A stretch of 64,000 nucleotides of DNA, from assembly GCA_964035545.1 (NCBI GenBank), contig OZ037767.1, positions 23,231,128 through 23,295,127 of the forward strand, written 5' to 3'. This DNA comes from Bugula neritina (lineage: Eukaryota > Bryozoa > Gymnolaemata > Cheilostomatida > Bugulidae). Positions 22,901-37,900 of the stretch are shown in pieces. The translations under genes and the position numbers were made by a program. Each line of letters begins with the position of its first letter. Position 1 is the stretch's first letter. A model generated the notes under the pieces. That model saw only the letters and a list, made by a program, of their open reading frames with translations. It was not told the DNA's origin and did not search any database.

Positions 22901-25900
22901 TAAACACATCGCCCTTGTAGTCAACCAACACGGGCGTTAAAACTGCTCCTTTCTTGATGCAAATGGGGCTCTGCGTCGGTCTTTCTGCGGAGGCTGACAG
23001 CAGGTTGTGAGCTGCCTCCGCTTTGTTCAGAAGATTCGCACACCCACTGTTGGCTGCTCTTTCTGTTAGATTTTTTTTCTGCTGAATGAGCAGAAAGACG
23101 ATTTCCGAAAGCCGTTCACCCATAGCAGCTTACTTTGTGAAATGGTTAGAAGTGAAACGCTGGCAACCCTTATGTAGAGGAAGCAAAATGTCACCAAAAT
23201 TAGGTTAACAAATGTTAATCCAATAAACTTTTCTCCAGGCAGCACTGTCTATGCTGGCAGCATCAGTGGTAAGTGAGGCTGACAGAACGGGTCTCAAGGC
23301 AGCACATGTACAGGCACTGAGCACAACAGAAACTACAGACGCTATCATGATGTTATATACTAGCTACGCAGCAAATACATGATGTTATATGGCTATGCTG
23401 CCAATATTAATTATAAAACAGAGTTCTGAAAATGGAATAAAAGATGACAATCTCTAGTTAAAATTGAAATTTCACTTTATATAAATACATGAAGAAATAA
23501 GGTTCAAATAAAATTTGTTAACCAGAAAACACACAACACTAAGCAATACAGTGTTGAGGAATTCAAGATATACAGGAAGACAACTCCAAGCAAGTCTTCA
23601 CAATAAAAAACCACCACGACACATAGCCTATGTCCCCTGATACTATGGTTACACAGGCTATTTATGTCACAGTAACTAATAATCTTCAGGGTTGGGTTAC
23701 ACCATCAGTCTTTCTGTCAAACACTTTACATGAAACCCTATGCTAGAAATCGAGTGACTATAACTAATGGGAGTGCGTGAGACAGGGGTTAGAGGTCAGA
23801 CACACCTAACCTGAGATCTAAGAACAATGACAGGGGGGAGACTGCCACTCATACTGGTGAAACAGAACACTGGTTACCTGATGAGCAGCTGTGACACTAT
23901 CCGAGTTGTCTCTGTGGCCACAGGCCCTTCACTGTACTCCTGGTTCTTCAATAGAGAGTTCAACTTGTTCAGCACTTCACCAGTTTCATCATTCTTACGT
24001 TTCAGGGCTTTTGCCATGGTCAGCTGCCTTGCTAGGTCTGCTATTGGGCAGTCTCCCACCTGCAAACAACCAGTCATTAGTTCATAGTGCTAGGTAATGG
24101 TGCAAGGTGAAAGGCTTGGATGCTTCAATTACTTTTCGACAGATTTTAAAGCTATGACAGAACTGGCCCAGTAGGCTACTGGAACAATACTAAGTAATGA
24201 TATTACAAGCTTACACCAATCCCTGTGGGGCTGTTTGCAATTATTTCTAAAGGTTCTAATACTGCTATAGAACTATCATTTACAGATATTAGGTGAAAAG
24301 ATCTGCAGCTGGAACTGACATCCTGAACTGCTGACAAACATATGTATTTTAAGAAGAGGTTGTTCACAAACTGAACTACAAAAAAGTTTTAGAAAAGAGC
24401 TCTAGAATATCCAGAAATAATCATTCAACCAGCAACTGATCAAATAATCAAGTTTCTAGTCTCAAAAATTTAGCAGCACTTAGGTTTCAGGATTTAGACT
24501 TTACTGGATGCAGCATTCAGAACACTAAGTTATCAATTCCTGCAGCTCTCACAGGCATTTCACCAATGTATGTATTGTGGAAGACTATAACTTGTCAACA
24601 TGTTTGATCATTGCAATGCAGACTGGCTTGTAAAAATTCACACTGAAATAGGGATATGTTGTATAAACAGGTAACTCAACAGCAGGAAATTGTGGAACCA
24701 ACTGGAAATTTTCCTGGTTACAGCAGATTTCTCTGTTCCATCATGTTTCGTGTTTTGAGAAGTAAAATGGTTGTGCTTTAATTCACACTGGCTGCCTTGT
24801 TTCATATACTACAGTGCTATACTACAGTGCTATACTACAGTGCTATACTACAATGCTATACTACAGTGCTATACTACAGTGCTATATTACAGTGCTATAC
24901 TATGGTGCTATACTACAATGCTACATTACAGTGCTATACTACAATGCTATATTACAGTGCCATATTACAGTGCTATACTACAGTGCTATACTACAGTGCT
25001 ATACTACAATGCTATATTACAGTGCTGTACTACAGTGCTGTGCTACAGTGCTATACTACAGTGCTATACTATAGTACTATATTATGAAGATGTTTACTAG
25101 AGTATAGAATGAGTTGGAAGACTTACACTGCTCCAGGATTGCAGACTACTCTCTGTATCATCTAGCTGAGTCACTGCAATGTTCACCAAGTTAGTCACGT
25201 CACTCAACACCCTGTCAGTAGTAGTCAGTTGATTCTGCCATCGCTCAGACTTGTTGTGTAGCTCCACCCACTTTTGATTTAGCAGACGAATGTGTCGTCT
25301 GATGTTCTTAATAGCAGCCTTTGACTCGGAACTTTCTAGACTCAGTTCTATAGAAGTAAGTATGAATACTAAATAGAAAAGAATGGCGAGTGTTATACAT
25401 GGCCTTATACACAGTCTGTAGAGTAGAAGTGAAGCAACAGCTGGAAATTTTACAAAGGTGAAGGACAGCTGCAACAGAATGAAGTTCAAAACAGAAATAT
25501 TTTCAAAACAATCAACATTTTTCATTATAACAGCTCCCAGTAAGTATTACAAATTATGAACATACGAGAAATCTTCAACTTCTTTTCACTTGTTAGCTAT
25601 TTCCAATCACATGCTAACCAACATGACCGCTGTATACATTTAAAAAATGGAGACAAAGGTGTTTCACCTTATACACTTGACATGAGACTTGACCAGTACC
25701 AAATACTTGAGTAGGACAAGCTGGAGCAAAAATACATACAGTGAAACAAACCTTCTATGATCTTACTGTCACAGCTAGATGAGCTCAGCCTTCTGTCTGC
25801 TCCCTCCTTCTCCAGGAGAAATCTTCCGGTGGTTATGGTGTGTTCAAACTCCGAGGTTTTACTTTCTAGTCTATTCTTCCAGTCCTGAATTATAACAGTA

Positions 25901-28900
25901 ACTCATAATAATGATACATGGGATGTTCCAGCAAAGAGTATATTACATAAACCTTTTGTTTTACTCAATAATAAACTCCTAGCAATAAGGACTATGAACT
26001 GCAAAGTAAATACCACAGACTGTAGTTTCATCACAGAGCATGACCAGAATAATAGATAGCTGCATAAAATGTGGTGGTGTAAAAATATTAGAACCTCCGT
26101 TTGTACCAGCAAATCCTACTGTTATGTTGTATTTTGAGAAATTCAATAAGAACAGAGCTTTCCACCTCATCAATAATTTGAAGTTAACGGCTACATGTAT
26201 TGTCACTGAAAGTACAATCTGATTTAATTATCAGAACAGAATAAGTGAGAGTTAAGCAATGAGTTCAGTTGACTTTAAGTAAGACTTGGATGCCCCAGGT
26301 ACCTCATGACTCAGCTGCTGCTGTTTCACTCCTGGCAAGCTGCCAGCAACCGGCCTGGCAGCGATTAACTCATTCTCTCTACTCATCAGGAAATCCAGTA
26401 ACTGGCGACATTTTGAGATCAGCTCAGACCATTGGTCCATGCTTAGGTCCAGCTTTGACCTGCAGGTATACAGATGTATATCATATGTGCTATATAACAT
26501 AGTGCTATACAGTGCTATAATATACTGATATTATCCCATGTGCTATATAACATAGTGCTATACAGTGCTATACTATACTGATATTATCCCATGTGCTATA
26601 TAACATAGTGCTATACAGTGCTATAATATACTGATATTATCCCATGTGCTATATAACATAGTGCTATACAGTGCTATAATATACTGATATTATCCCATGT
26701 GTTATATAACATAGTGCTATACAGTGCTATAATATACTGATATTATCCCATGTGCTATATAACATAGTGCTATACAGTGCTATAATATACTGATATTATC
26801 CCATGTGCTATATAACATAGTGCTATACAGTGCTATAATATACTGATATTATCCCATGTGCTATATAACATAGTGCTATACAGTGCTATAATATACTGAT
26901 ATTATCCCATGTGCTATATAACATAGTGCTATACAGTGCTATAATATACTGATATTATCCCATGTGTTATATAACATAGTGCTATACAGTGCTATAATAT
27001 ACTGATATTATCCCATGTGCTATATAACATAGTGCTATACAGTGCTATACTATACTGATATTATCCCATGTGCTATATAACATAGTGCTATACAGTGCTA
27101 TAATATACTGATAAAATCCCATGTGTTATATAACATAGTGCTATACAGTGCTATAATATACTGATATTATCCCATGTGCTATATAACATAGTGCTATACA
27201 GTGCTATAATATACTGATATTATCCCATGTGCTATATAGCATGGTGCTATACAGTGCCATAATATACTGATATTATCCCATGTGTTATATAACATAGTGC
27301 TATACAGTGCCATAATATACTGATATTATCCCATGTGCTATATAACATAGTGCTATACAGTGCCATAATATACTGATATTATCCATGTGCTATATAGCAT
27401 AGTGCTATACAGTGCCATAATATACTGATATTATCCCATGTGTTATATAGCATGGTGCTATACAGTGCCATAATATACTGATATTGTCCCATGTGCTATA
27501 TAGCATGGTGCTATACATTGCTATAATATACTGATATTATCCCATGTGTTTTATAACATAGTGCTATACAGTGCTATAATATACTGATATTATCCCATGT
27601 GCTATATAACATAGTGCTATACAGTGCCATAATATACTGATATTATCCATGTGCTATATAGCATAGTGCTATACAGTGCCATAATATACTGATATTGTCC
27701 CATGTGCTATATAGCATGGTGCTATACATTGCTATAATATACTGATATTATCCCATGTGTTTTATAACATAGTGCTATACAGTGCTATAATATACTGATA
27801 TTATCCCATGCAATATATATAATGGTGCTATACAGTGCTATAATATACTGATATTATCCCATGTGCTATATATACAATGCTATATACAGCTATACACTAC
27901 TATACAATGCTATATGCCGCGATATATTACTATGTACTAGATAGGTAGGTATACACGAGTCTACCCAACACAAAACAAGCCCGACTCACCTAATTTTAAC
28001 AGCTGCAGTTCGAAGGCTCTTCCACCTTTCGTTGACCTCGCCAAGTTTTTCTACTGTCTCTGTACTTTCAGAGTCGTCTGCTGTTATAAACCTCCTTCCA
28101 GTAATATTGAGCAACTCGTGGGTCTGGTGGTGGGCATCTATTTGTGACTGCAAGTCCTGAAGCAAAGCAAGAGTTCCCCTTTATGTCTCAACTAGCAAAG
28201 AGTGTATAGCTTTACCTTATTCTATCTAGTTTATGTCCTAATACAAGTATAGTGAGCAGTGAAAGTTGTAACACACATACATATATAATATAATATCATA
28301 TCATATAGTATAATATCACATTATATTATACATATGCTTTGGTATAATACTTGTGCAGTGGTGACAAGTGAATAAATAGATCCCTAAACAGTCACTGTTC
28401 ATAGATTGAGTCATATAAATTCCAATAGCTGCATTTTAAGGTCTTGATAATTCTACCCTGTTATCTGACCAGTACATATCACAATATATAAACCTGTTAT
28501 TAATAAGAATATTGAATTTAATACAGGGGATTGTATGTAGTGATTATGGAGCACGACACAGCTGCGATTAGAAGTCATTGCTCTCAATATTTCTTTACTT
28601 AACCTGAACTCACAACTCTACGAAGGATATTGTATCATGGAAGAGAAGGAAAAAGAAACTGGCTAAATCTATCACCTTTCTTCAAATGTGACATCTTGAA
28701 TATAACAAGCTGATAAATGTGACATATTAGATTATATATGCAGGTAAATGTGACGTATTAGATATGGCTCGAAAGTATAGTTAATCTAGTTAAAATAATG
28801 TCATTACTACAACCTAAAATTTGTATACTTCTATTTACATTTTTAGTAATATATTATATCATGCATAGCTTTCAGTAGTATATATATTATTATTTGTAAC

Positions 28901-31900
28901 ATATTTTATTAATATAATAATATTACAATACGACGGTTTAAATATATAGATTGTTCTCAAAAATACATATTATGATGAAGCAGTATAACTATATTATAAT
29001 AATATATTCCATTCTATTATATATAAATATTATATTATATTATAATCATATATTCTATCCTATTATATATAAATATCTTATTGTATTATACTATAATGAG
29101 TTTTGTGAAATATCTACTGACAGAGCACCACTCAACACGCATTGAGCTCTAGAACTCGTGAGTATTACTACTTACTAGATGAGTTACTCAGCTTACAATA
29201 TGCTACTCAATGAGAAGTGGCTGTGTGCTATGACACTATGTGATGAGCCAATACCATTAAACCTGTCAGTCAATAAACCTTTGACCTTGGGCACTACTGG
29301 GTAAACACAGCTACTTGGTAAACACAGCTGCTTGGTAAACATAACTAGTAGAGCCGCTTAGATTAATCTCTCACACATGATTCGATGACAGCATTATCAG
29401 CTAGTTTTATACTGACTAGAAGAATTGTAATTATAATATCTAATAATATATAACATAGTATAAATAATATATTACATACCGCTATTCTGTCCCATACATT
29501 AGATGTGATAGGATATTATATAACATAGAAACTACTACTGTGCAAGTGTTGGTGTGACTACAGATGATTGACAATATCTGATTACCACAAGTACACCCAA
29601 TGAAGTCAATCTTCTGGTGTACAAATATAACTGCTACTGATATTTCTGTAAAATCTTGAAATTATCCAAACCCTCTCAATATGTGCTAGCTTACCAAAGC
29701 AATGCAAACACCCTAGTCTGCCTCCTTCCTTCAATAGAAGCCTAGTAACCTGCTGCAATGGTTTCTTCTAGCATACAATCTAATTGGTGCAAAGCCCTAG
29801 ATGCTGCCTATGTATGCAGTGTTATGAACAATTAAATTTGACTTATACAGTTACATCACATGCTAAGCCTGCATTACTGAAGGGTATTGATTGAGCAAAA
29901 TACTTATTATTAAATTACAAATCTCTCATTTTACAGAAGAAGTAGTAGCAGGTACATGCAGCTACTGCTAAATTGTATCATGTTCATTTCTATCAAAATG
30001 AATAAGTTACATTGTTTCTAAGATTCAATAGAAAATACTAACATCAATTTCAAACAGAATACAAATTAAACTATAGCTAACAAAAAGGCTTTAACATTTC
30101 AATGTTAACTAGCTAAGTGTAAAACTATGTAGAGGGAGGGACCTTAAACAACAACTGCACACAACACAATGACTGGAGGAAATAGGTGCAGCACTATATC
30201 TGACGGAGGAGATAACAACTGATGAGAACAAAGGGCTGAGGTCCGACTGTTTTACTTTAGTTAAACATGTGATGAAGAGGCAAAACACTTGTCAACTGAT
30301 AAGCAATGATATTAAGAGGAGGAAATGGCAAACTTGAATGGGTAAACTGCCTGCACACAGTTTGTCTAAGAAAAATAAATAGAAGTTGTCTTCCTTTCAA
30401 TGTCAGAAGCCGCAAGAGACAGTTTTCTAGGTAAACGGTGACAAAAGATTGCTTTGACTTTAACATGATGCAAGACAGCTTAATCGATCCGTTATATTAC
30501 TGGGGTCTTTCATTCAAATGAGTAGAAATGAAATATTTCAGTTCAATGTTATATTCATGGGGTTATAGCTTAGTGATTCAGATATAAAGAATTATTAGAA
30601 TCATTTAGGTCAGCAATGTAAGTTGAAAGTCGGCGTGTTACTTGTAAAGCTTTTACCGGCTTTTTATCTTAAATGTGATAGCAAATCATAAGAGTTTTCC
30701 AATATTCCCAAATATAGTTTCTATAAAAATAATTGCATAGCACGATAATGTATTTTAAAGACAATGTTATCACCTTTGGCCTTAGCAAAAAGCTCTTAAT
30801 AAGTTTTAGAAAAGGAAGGTTAATAATAAGTCAACAATAGTATAGATATTTTTATGGCATCTACTTAAAGAATTAAAGAGTGGATGTTGAAATTAAATAC
30901 TAATGGTGTATTTGATCTATTCATATGCTTATAAACATATTGCAACATACCAAACTGCTTCAAATGTAAAAATTCTTCTCCCATTATCTCAAGTTTATCA
31001 CTTATTCAAGTTTACCAATAAATTTAAGTGAATAATGTTGAATTCAAGTACATCTGCTGCAGCTTATTGAGTCATAAATGGAAAACATAAGGAATCCACT
31101 CAATTACCAGGGAAAATCAATATATCGTGGCACCTGCTTTCAAAGTTGCTCTGAGGGCATGGCTAGAATGCACCAACATCCACCAACATTTAAATAATGC
31201 TTTATTCAGACTGGAGTAGCTGTCTTTGAGTCTAGCCTCAGTTTCATCAGATAAGTTGTGGCTATTCTGCTCCCATATGCTATATACTTTTAGACTAAGT
31301 ATTAAATCTAATCCCCATAGAGGTGTATTATGCAGTGTGTAGAGTATATTATAAGATATTTAATATTAAACTCACAACTCCGTAAATCTACAGTTCCAAC
31401 AAGTTCCTTGATTTTTAGTCTCCATGTTCTTTGACTTATATAATGTGCAAGGCAAGGATATCTTAAATACCAGAGTACACTAAATACTTCTAGCTCCCAG
31501 TAGAACTAAATACACCTCAACTCTTACCTTCTCTGGCACACATATCGGAAGAAATCTTCTTGTAAAACGAAGCAGACAGCATTTTTTACCTTATAATATA
31601 TTACTATTGCCTATACTAATTCATGTCCATACTATTGCTGGTACTATTGGGTAGTATTACTATATTCAGCATCAAATTATGACATCAGAAACCAGTGCTA
31701 AACTGCTAGTGGCCAATGATAAACAAGTAAAGTAGTTACCTTAGATCTTTGAATCCAAGTGAAAGACCTCATTGAGTGATTCTCTTGGATCTCGTCTAAC
31801 AGGATATCAGCTAAAGACTCTTGTTCCGTCACCCAAAGTAGGAAGTCATTCAGGGTTTTATCAAAGTTGTCTAGAATCTGTTTTTGAGCAACTAATGCGT

Positions 31901-34900
31901 TACTATGCTGGGATAACCTAAAATATATACAAACATTATATGTAATTTCAACAATTTCACACTCGCTGTAACTATAAGTAATCATATTTACTTCAACTAT
32001 AAATATACACACTCACAGCAAGTATAAACACTCACAGTGACTGTAATTATTATGACTCTCACTCACTGCCACTATTACTACTCACACTAACTGTAACTAT
32101 ACTTACAGTCACAGTAACTACACCTACAATCACCGTAACTATACTTACAATCTCTGTAATGAGTTACATCTCAGTGCTAATGACTCAGTATTCAACTTGA
32201 GTGTACTGGAATCCTCGTTGGGGTAGGTAGTCATGAGGTAGCTGCTAAACTCTGTCAACGCTGTATATTCACTCTCCCATGTTTTAACATCTGCTTCCAA
32301 AGTCTACAGTTAAAATAATGTTAGCTGAAACAAATTTTCGGATATGCAGACCCAAAAAAAGGTTTGTGCCAGAAAGTTATACTCTTACATCGATGGGACA
32401 ACTCCCTAAAGTTTTTTGTGTGAATTTCATGCTTCAACAAGACAGGGGAACAAAACTACCGAGTTCAAGCTTTACAGCACATATATACAATACCTATTAT
32501 TTTTACATTTTTAATATAATTACAGCACATGATAGTCTCCAATGTTGTAAAAGGGTAGTGAATAATAAATTTAATGCTAACTTTGCAAAATGATCCCAAC
32601 GTACAGTTAAATCAGGAAAATCTGTCATATTTAATGAGGGTATTCAGGAGTTGCCTACTTTCTATATTCTACCACAACTACCATAACTATAGACACAGTT
32701 TATTCTAGTTTTCATTAAAACACAGTTTGATGAACTGAAAAGATGACATGGTGGTTTTACACTGTTATGCGGCTTTTGAATTTCATATTCCACTTCAAAT
32801 TAAACGCCGCCCAAGGCAACCTATTTTAGCTATTCAATGACCTTTAGAGAATTCGCTTGGCGAGACTGTTGGAAACCAACATTGTTACAAAGAGTTTAGT
32901 GAACCTAGTTTTCTACTAGATTTCTACTAGAAAAGCTATTACCCAAGGATTAGATCTAAGTACTTAATAGTAAAAACTTAATAGTAAAAATTTTGTTCAT
33001 GTTAGCTACATTACAGCAGATTTGCAGGACCTACATGCTGTAGTTACTAGGATGTTATATAACATAGCACGTACGCAGTGTTGCTCCATCTGCTTCTGTA
33101 CCACATCCAGAGCGTCTCCTAGGGTCTCCTTCTTCATCTTACTCATTTTATCTTCAAGTACCTGCAACTGACTGTCTACATGAGCCATGTCATTACCATA
33201 CTTGTGAGAGTCTATCAGCATTTGCTTCAGCTCCGTACATCTACCAAGGGATTTTACTTGGCAGTCCGAACACTCCGCCCTCAATCCTGAAACTAAAATA
33301 TAGTCTATGATTAGTTGGCTGGCAACATTCACCAATGATAGTAATGACCGAAGAGTATATATATTAGCTATTTTTACACTAGGTGCGACTTTTTTATTGG
33401 ATGGGAAGACAACTCCAACATAAACCTGTGATGCTAAAATCTAAATAAATTATATTAAGTGTGCAGATATTATTATTGTACAGTCATTTGCAACTATTCG
33501 CTGATTTTTCAAGGCATTAGGCTCTTTAAAAACGTTGCTGGTTTATATAAAATCATTATAAAGAATGCAAACAGGGCTCACACACAAAATATTTGCCAAT
33601 TTTTCAACAGTCGCTTACTTTTATACACTTCTGAATCTACTATACAGTTTGTGCATAGACAGACATGCTTGAGTTGTAAATAACTACACCAAATACCTAG
33701 TTTTATTATATCTCAGACAGTTAAGTTGTCTTGTGAGGTAATAACTGAATAGAATTCTAGTCATGGTTTGATAAGACAAAGAAAGTTTATGGAAAGGAAG
33801 AAACAGCAGATGCAAAACTCTACTCCAGCAATTTATTATAAAGATAATTACATTCACTAAAGATATCAAATTATATTATCATGATATATCATGGTAATGA
33901 AAGGTAACACTTGAGCTAGCCTTTTGTAACTTTAAATGGCGACAAATCAAGGAATTTTTTTTTCTAAAAACAATTAAATGTCTGGCAGATTACTGCTGAT
34001 GAATTTACTGGCAAACCAATAAAATACTAGTTTGATCTGGTGTTAGAACTGATTTTAAGCATATCACTCCTTGAATAAACCTTACTGTTAACAGATCAAT
34101 TCCTACTAAATACACCCCTTTTCCTAAATACACCCCTTTATGAATACACTCAGTTCTAAATACACATATCCCTACATAAACCCCTTCTCAAATACTCTCC
34201 ACTTCAAACACCACGCTCCCTTGAAAAAGCCCCTTGCTAACCACACCTCATTTAGAACATATTTGATATCTTAACCTAGTATTAGATTTATAACACATTA
34301 CATGTAAAACAACTTTACTCAAACCTGCCTTTTCCATTCTAACTGAGCTTTATTACTGCAACTAATCCAGACTATATCCTAAGCAGATAGTTGCAACGTG
34401 CTGAACACTGTACAGCAGGTCGGAAACTAACCAAAATCAATACAATGTGTGGCAATTATACTGTGTCTGATGTGTGTGAAGAACAATACACTCTGTTTAC
34501 TGTTTGCAATGCAATGACATCTAAAGCATGACACTGATATGATACCTTGCGTGCTACAGACAGACATATTGAGTACTGCAAACATTTCATTAACTAATTC
34601 TATAATTGAATTATTAGTTTCTTTGATCAACGGCACTGAATTTCTATCTGTCAATTTTTTGATTGATGCATCTACTTCACTCATGTAGGTATATAATACA
34701 TAATATTATGAAGGTTTATCACAAATTACTACTGTATGGATTATAGGCTATAGCATATATAGGCTACTACTGTATAGTATATATATACTCACTACTGTAT
34801 AGTATATATATACTCACTACTGTATAGTATATATATACTCACTACTGTATAGTATATATATACTCACTACTGTATAGTATATACACTACTTACTACTGTA

Positions 34901-37900
34901 TAGTATATATACTACTCACTACAGAATGCATATCAATAGCAGACCTGCCTTCGGCCACAATTCCTCATTTATAATTCAAATCATTAATTATGAATAAATG
35001 ACTATGAAATCACCAGCTAAATGAACCCTTGACTGGTCAGTTAAACCACACAACTTCAATGTGGGGAATACTCCAATTTTATTAGCTTTATTATAAACTA
35101 TCTCAAATACTGCTAACAAATTTCACAACTTCTGCAACAATACTTTACTCGTACATATTATGAGCCAGCAACAGAAAATGAACTCATTTATGACTGATAC
35201 ATTAAATTATTTTTCTAATTTTAAACACACTGGTAAACAGAATGATGTCGACAGCAAATAAATAACCTGGCTTACTTTAGTAAGAAGCATGCCTTACCTG
35301 GAATAGAAGGCATCCTTGTTACCTGCACCTAATTTAGTTTTCTACATGCTACACGTACCTGCCTGAGTGACTTTCAACTTAAGACTTGCAAGTTTTGAGT
35401 GGCAGCTGTGGCCTCAATTTAAATTTTAAATCACTGATGATAAGGTAATCAGGCAAAAAGATATGAATTCAAATTTGATATAATCTGCATTGAGAAATAT
35501 CTCCAGTTCAATCAGTCAGAAATACAGCCTAGTCTTAGTTAGAGGGGGGTTTGTGGAAACGTCTCAACCTTGTTAAAAATATTATTCTAGGCTAAGTTAT
35601 ACCTGCCAATACCAATTCATAGATTTACTATCGATTAACTAGAATCAACAAGCTGTTTTGTTTCTATCAATAAGAGGAATAAATTTGACTTATTGACTAT
35701 TAATAGCTGTATTGAGGTAATGAAGCAAAGAAGCACAATGGAGAATATGCAAAGTATGTAGATGCCTGATCAGATACAACAGAACCAACTGAGGGAAAGT
35801 CACACACCGTATGATCTGTTTAGTCTGCAGCTTATTGCACCAGCCTTAATTAAATTCAGGTCTCTTAACCAGGGTACTTTATATAATAATCAGGGTTCTT
35901 TATATACATACCAGAGTGCTTTATATACCAGAGTGTTTTATATACCAGAGTGCTTTATGTACTAGAGTGTTTTATATACTAGAGTGTTTATATACCACAG
36001 TGCTTTGTATGATAAAAAGGGGTTTTTAAAGCAGGTACAGGAGCAATTATGATTGGATGCTCCGCCTAACATCACCAATGGCCTCTACTTGGGATCAAAC
36101 CTGTGACCTCGAGTTTACTAAGCCAGCACAAACAAGAAGATAACTATTTAACAGTTATCTTCCAATCCTTAATCTTATTTTATACAACTTATAAAAAGTA
36201 AAGTTTTTTTTAACTATTATGACTCTGCAACAATAAACTTCCAGTTCTCTTCTAGCATTATGGTCCGGAATTTACTAGAGATGTTTTGTAACGAAACCGT
36301 TAAACATTGAGTCTATTTAAAACAAGCTAATTAACCTTAAATTATTATTAAAAAAAACTATGATACTCAATTTTCAACACTGATACTCTTTTCATTAAAA
36401 TGACACCATAATAGTTTGCATAGAATAATTGAACAATCTTGTAAAGTAATAGGAATAGTATATATATAAGGTCTTATCAAGACTACTACTAATACAGTAT
36501 ATTAGTTTACAAACAGATATTTTACCTTGATTGTCAGCTTCTGGAAACATTGATAACTGCCTTAGAATTTCTTGTACTGCAACTGTCAGCTTCTATAAAA
36601 TAGAAATGAATGAATATGTACTGTGCAGTGCTTTGACTAGAGAAGAAGGAGGATTGTGAAAAGCATATGGAAGAGATAGTTTACAGAAAAAGTAGTTTAT
36701 AAAAAAATTAATTATATAGAAGGTAGGTCATAGAAAAGAGCTGGTCCAATGAGAGAAGGTAGTAGATTAATAGAAAGTAATTTATACATGAAAAGGGCAG
36801 ATAATTCTGAACAAACAGGAAGTGAAACTTACGCCGACTTTCACTTGACTATCGGATATCTGGGCTCGATTAGAGAGGTCTACTCTTCGGTTGCTGACAG
36901 TTCGGTTGAGAGCTGCCAGCCGCTCCTTCAACAGCGACAGCGTTTCCTCTCGGTCTGAGGCCATCACCTGAACAGAATCCTCCCTCAGTTAATGGGTGAA
37001 GTATACAGCCAGATATATTGTGACATGTTAACATACTCATTGGGGATGTTCCACAATGCTTATTTCAGAATTATAGAGAACGTATTTTCAACTCAGCAAC
37101 ATGTTAAAAAGAGAACACAATTGCTGTTTACAAGATGCCACAAGGACAATATTTATTCTTTTTAAATTTGGCAACAAAACACCATGCTTTACAAACAGAA
37201 AGTAGCAAATATTTAAAAAACACAAGCACCTGTGACTGCTTGTCAAGTAGCAGAGACTCTTTACGAGGTGGAGGAAGAGGACAAGCTTCGAGACCAGTGG
37301 CGGCAGCACCGGCAGCACTCATATCTATCTGCAGGTTGTATCTGGGAACAGACTTGTAATCTTCTAAGAACACAGAATGCCTGGGCTCCTCAAATATGTT
37401 ATCAGAGTCCACAGCTGCAGAGAGAAACAGTTGTAAACATGAAACATGAAGGTAGGTGTTGCTAACATGGGTAATATATAGCCTGTATATATATAACTTA
37501 ACGCTACCCAAACAGGACAGAGTGGAGATAGGTGAAGATACAACTTACATGCACATGTACTTAGCTAATGTGTGTAACTCACCATCACTAAATCATAAAA
37601 CAGATAATGGAGAAAGAGTATTCCTTTCCCAAGTGCAGTATAGAGAGCTCAATGACTACATGGTGTTTATAAGCTTGATTATAATATAGTGTGTTATAAC
37701 CTTTGGCCCAATTTATTAGTCAGAAAATTTATCAACAGAAAAAACCTTGTAGGTATGTTAGAAATTTTATTAGCATTAAACTGTAAACATCGTTACTTGT
37801 TTCATTTTTGTATTTTCATTTAATAAAAGCTAAGTTTATAATGAATTTGAGGCAAGCCATTTTTCAGAGAGAAGTAGGTATTGTAACCATTATTGAGCCA

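Noticed and set aside
35360-35410. 47-nt exon-like segment on the minus strand with GTACGTGT donor
   Set aside because: Only open in a frame that fits neither neighbouring dystrophin exon, and the acceptor lacks pyrimidines.
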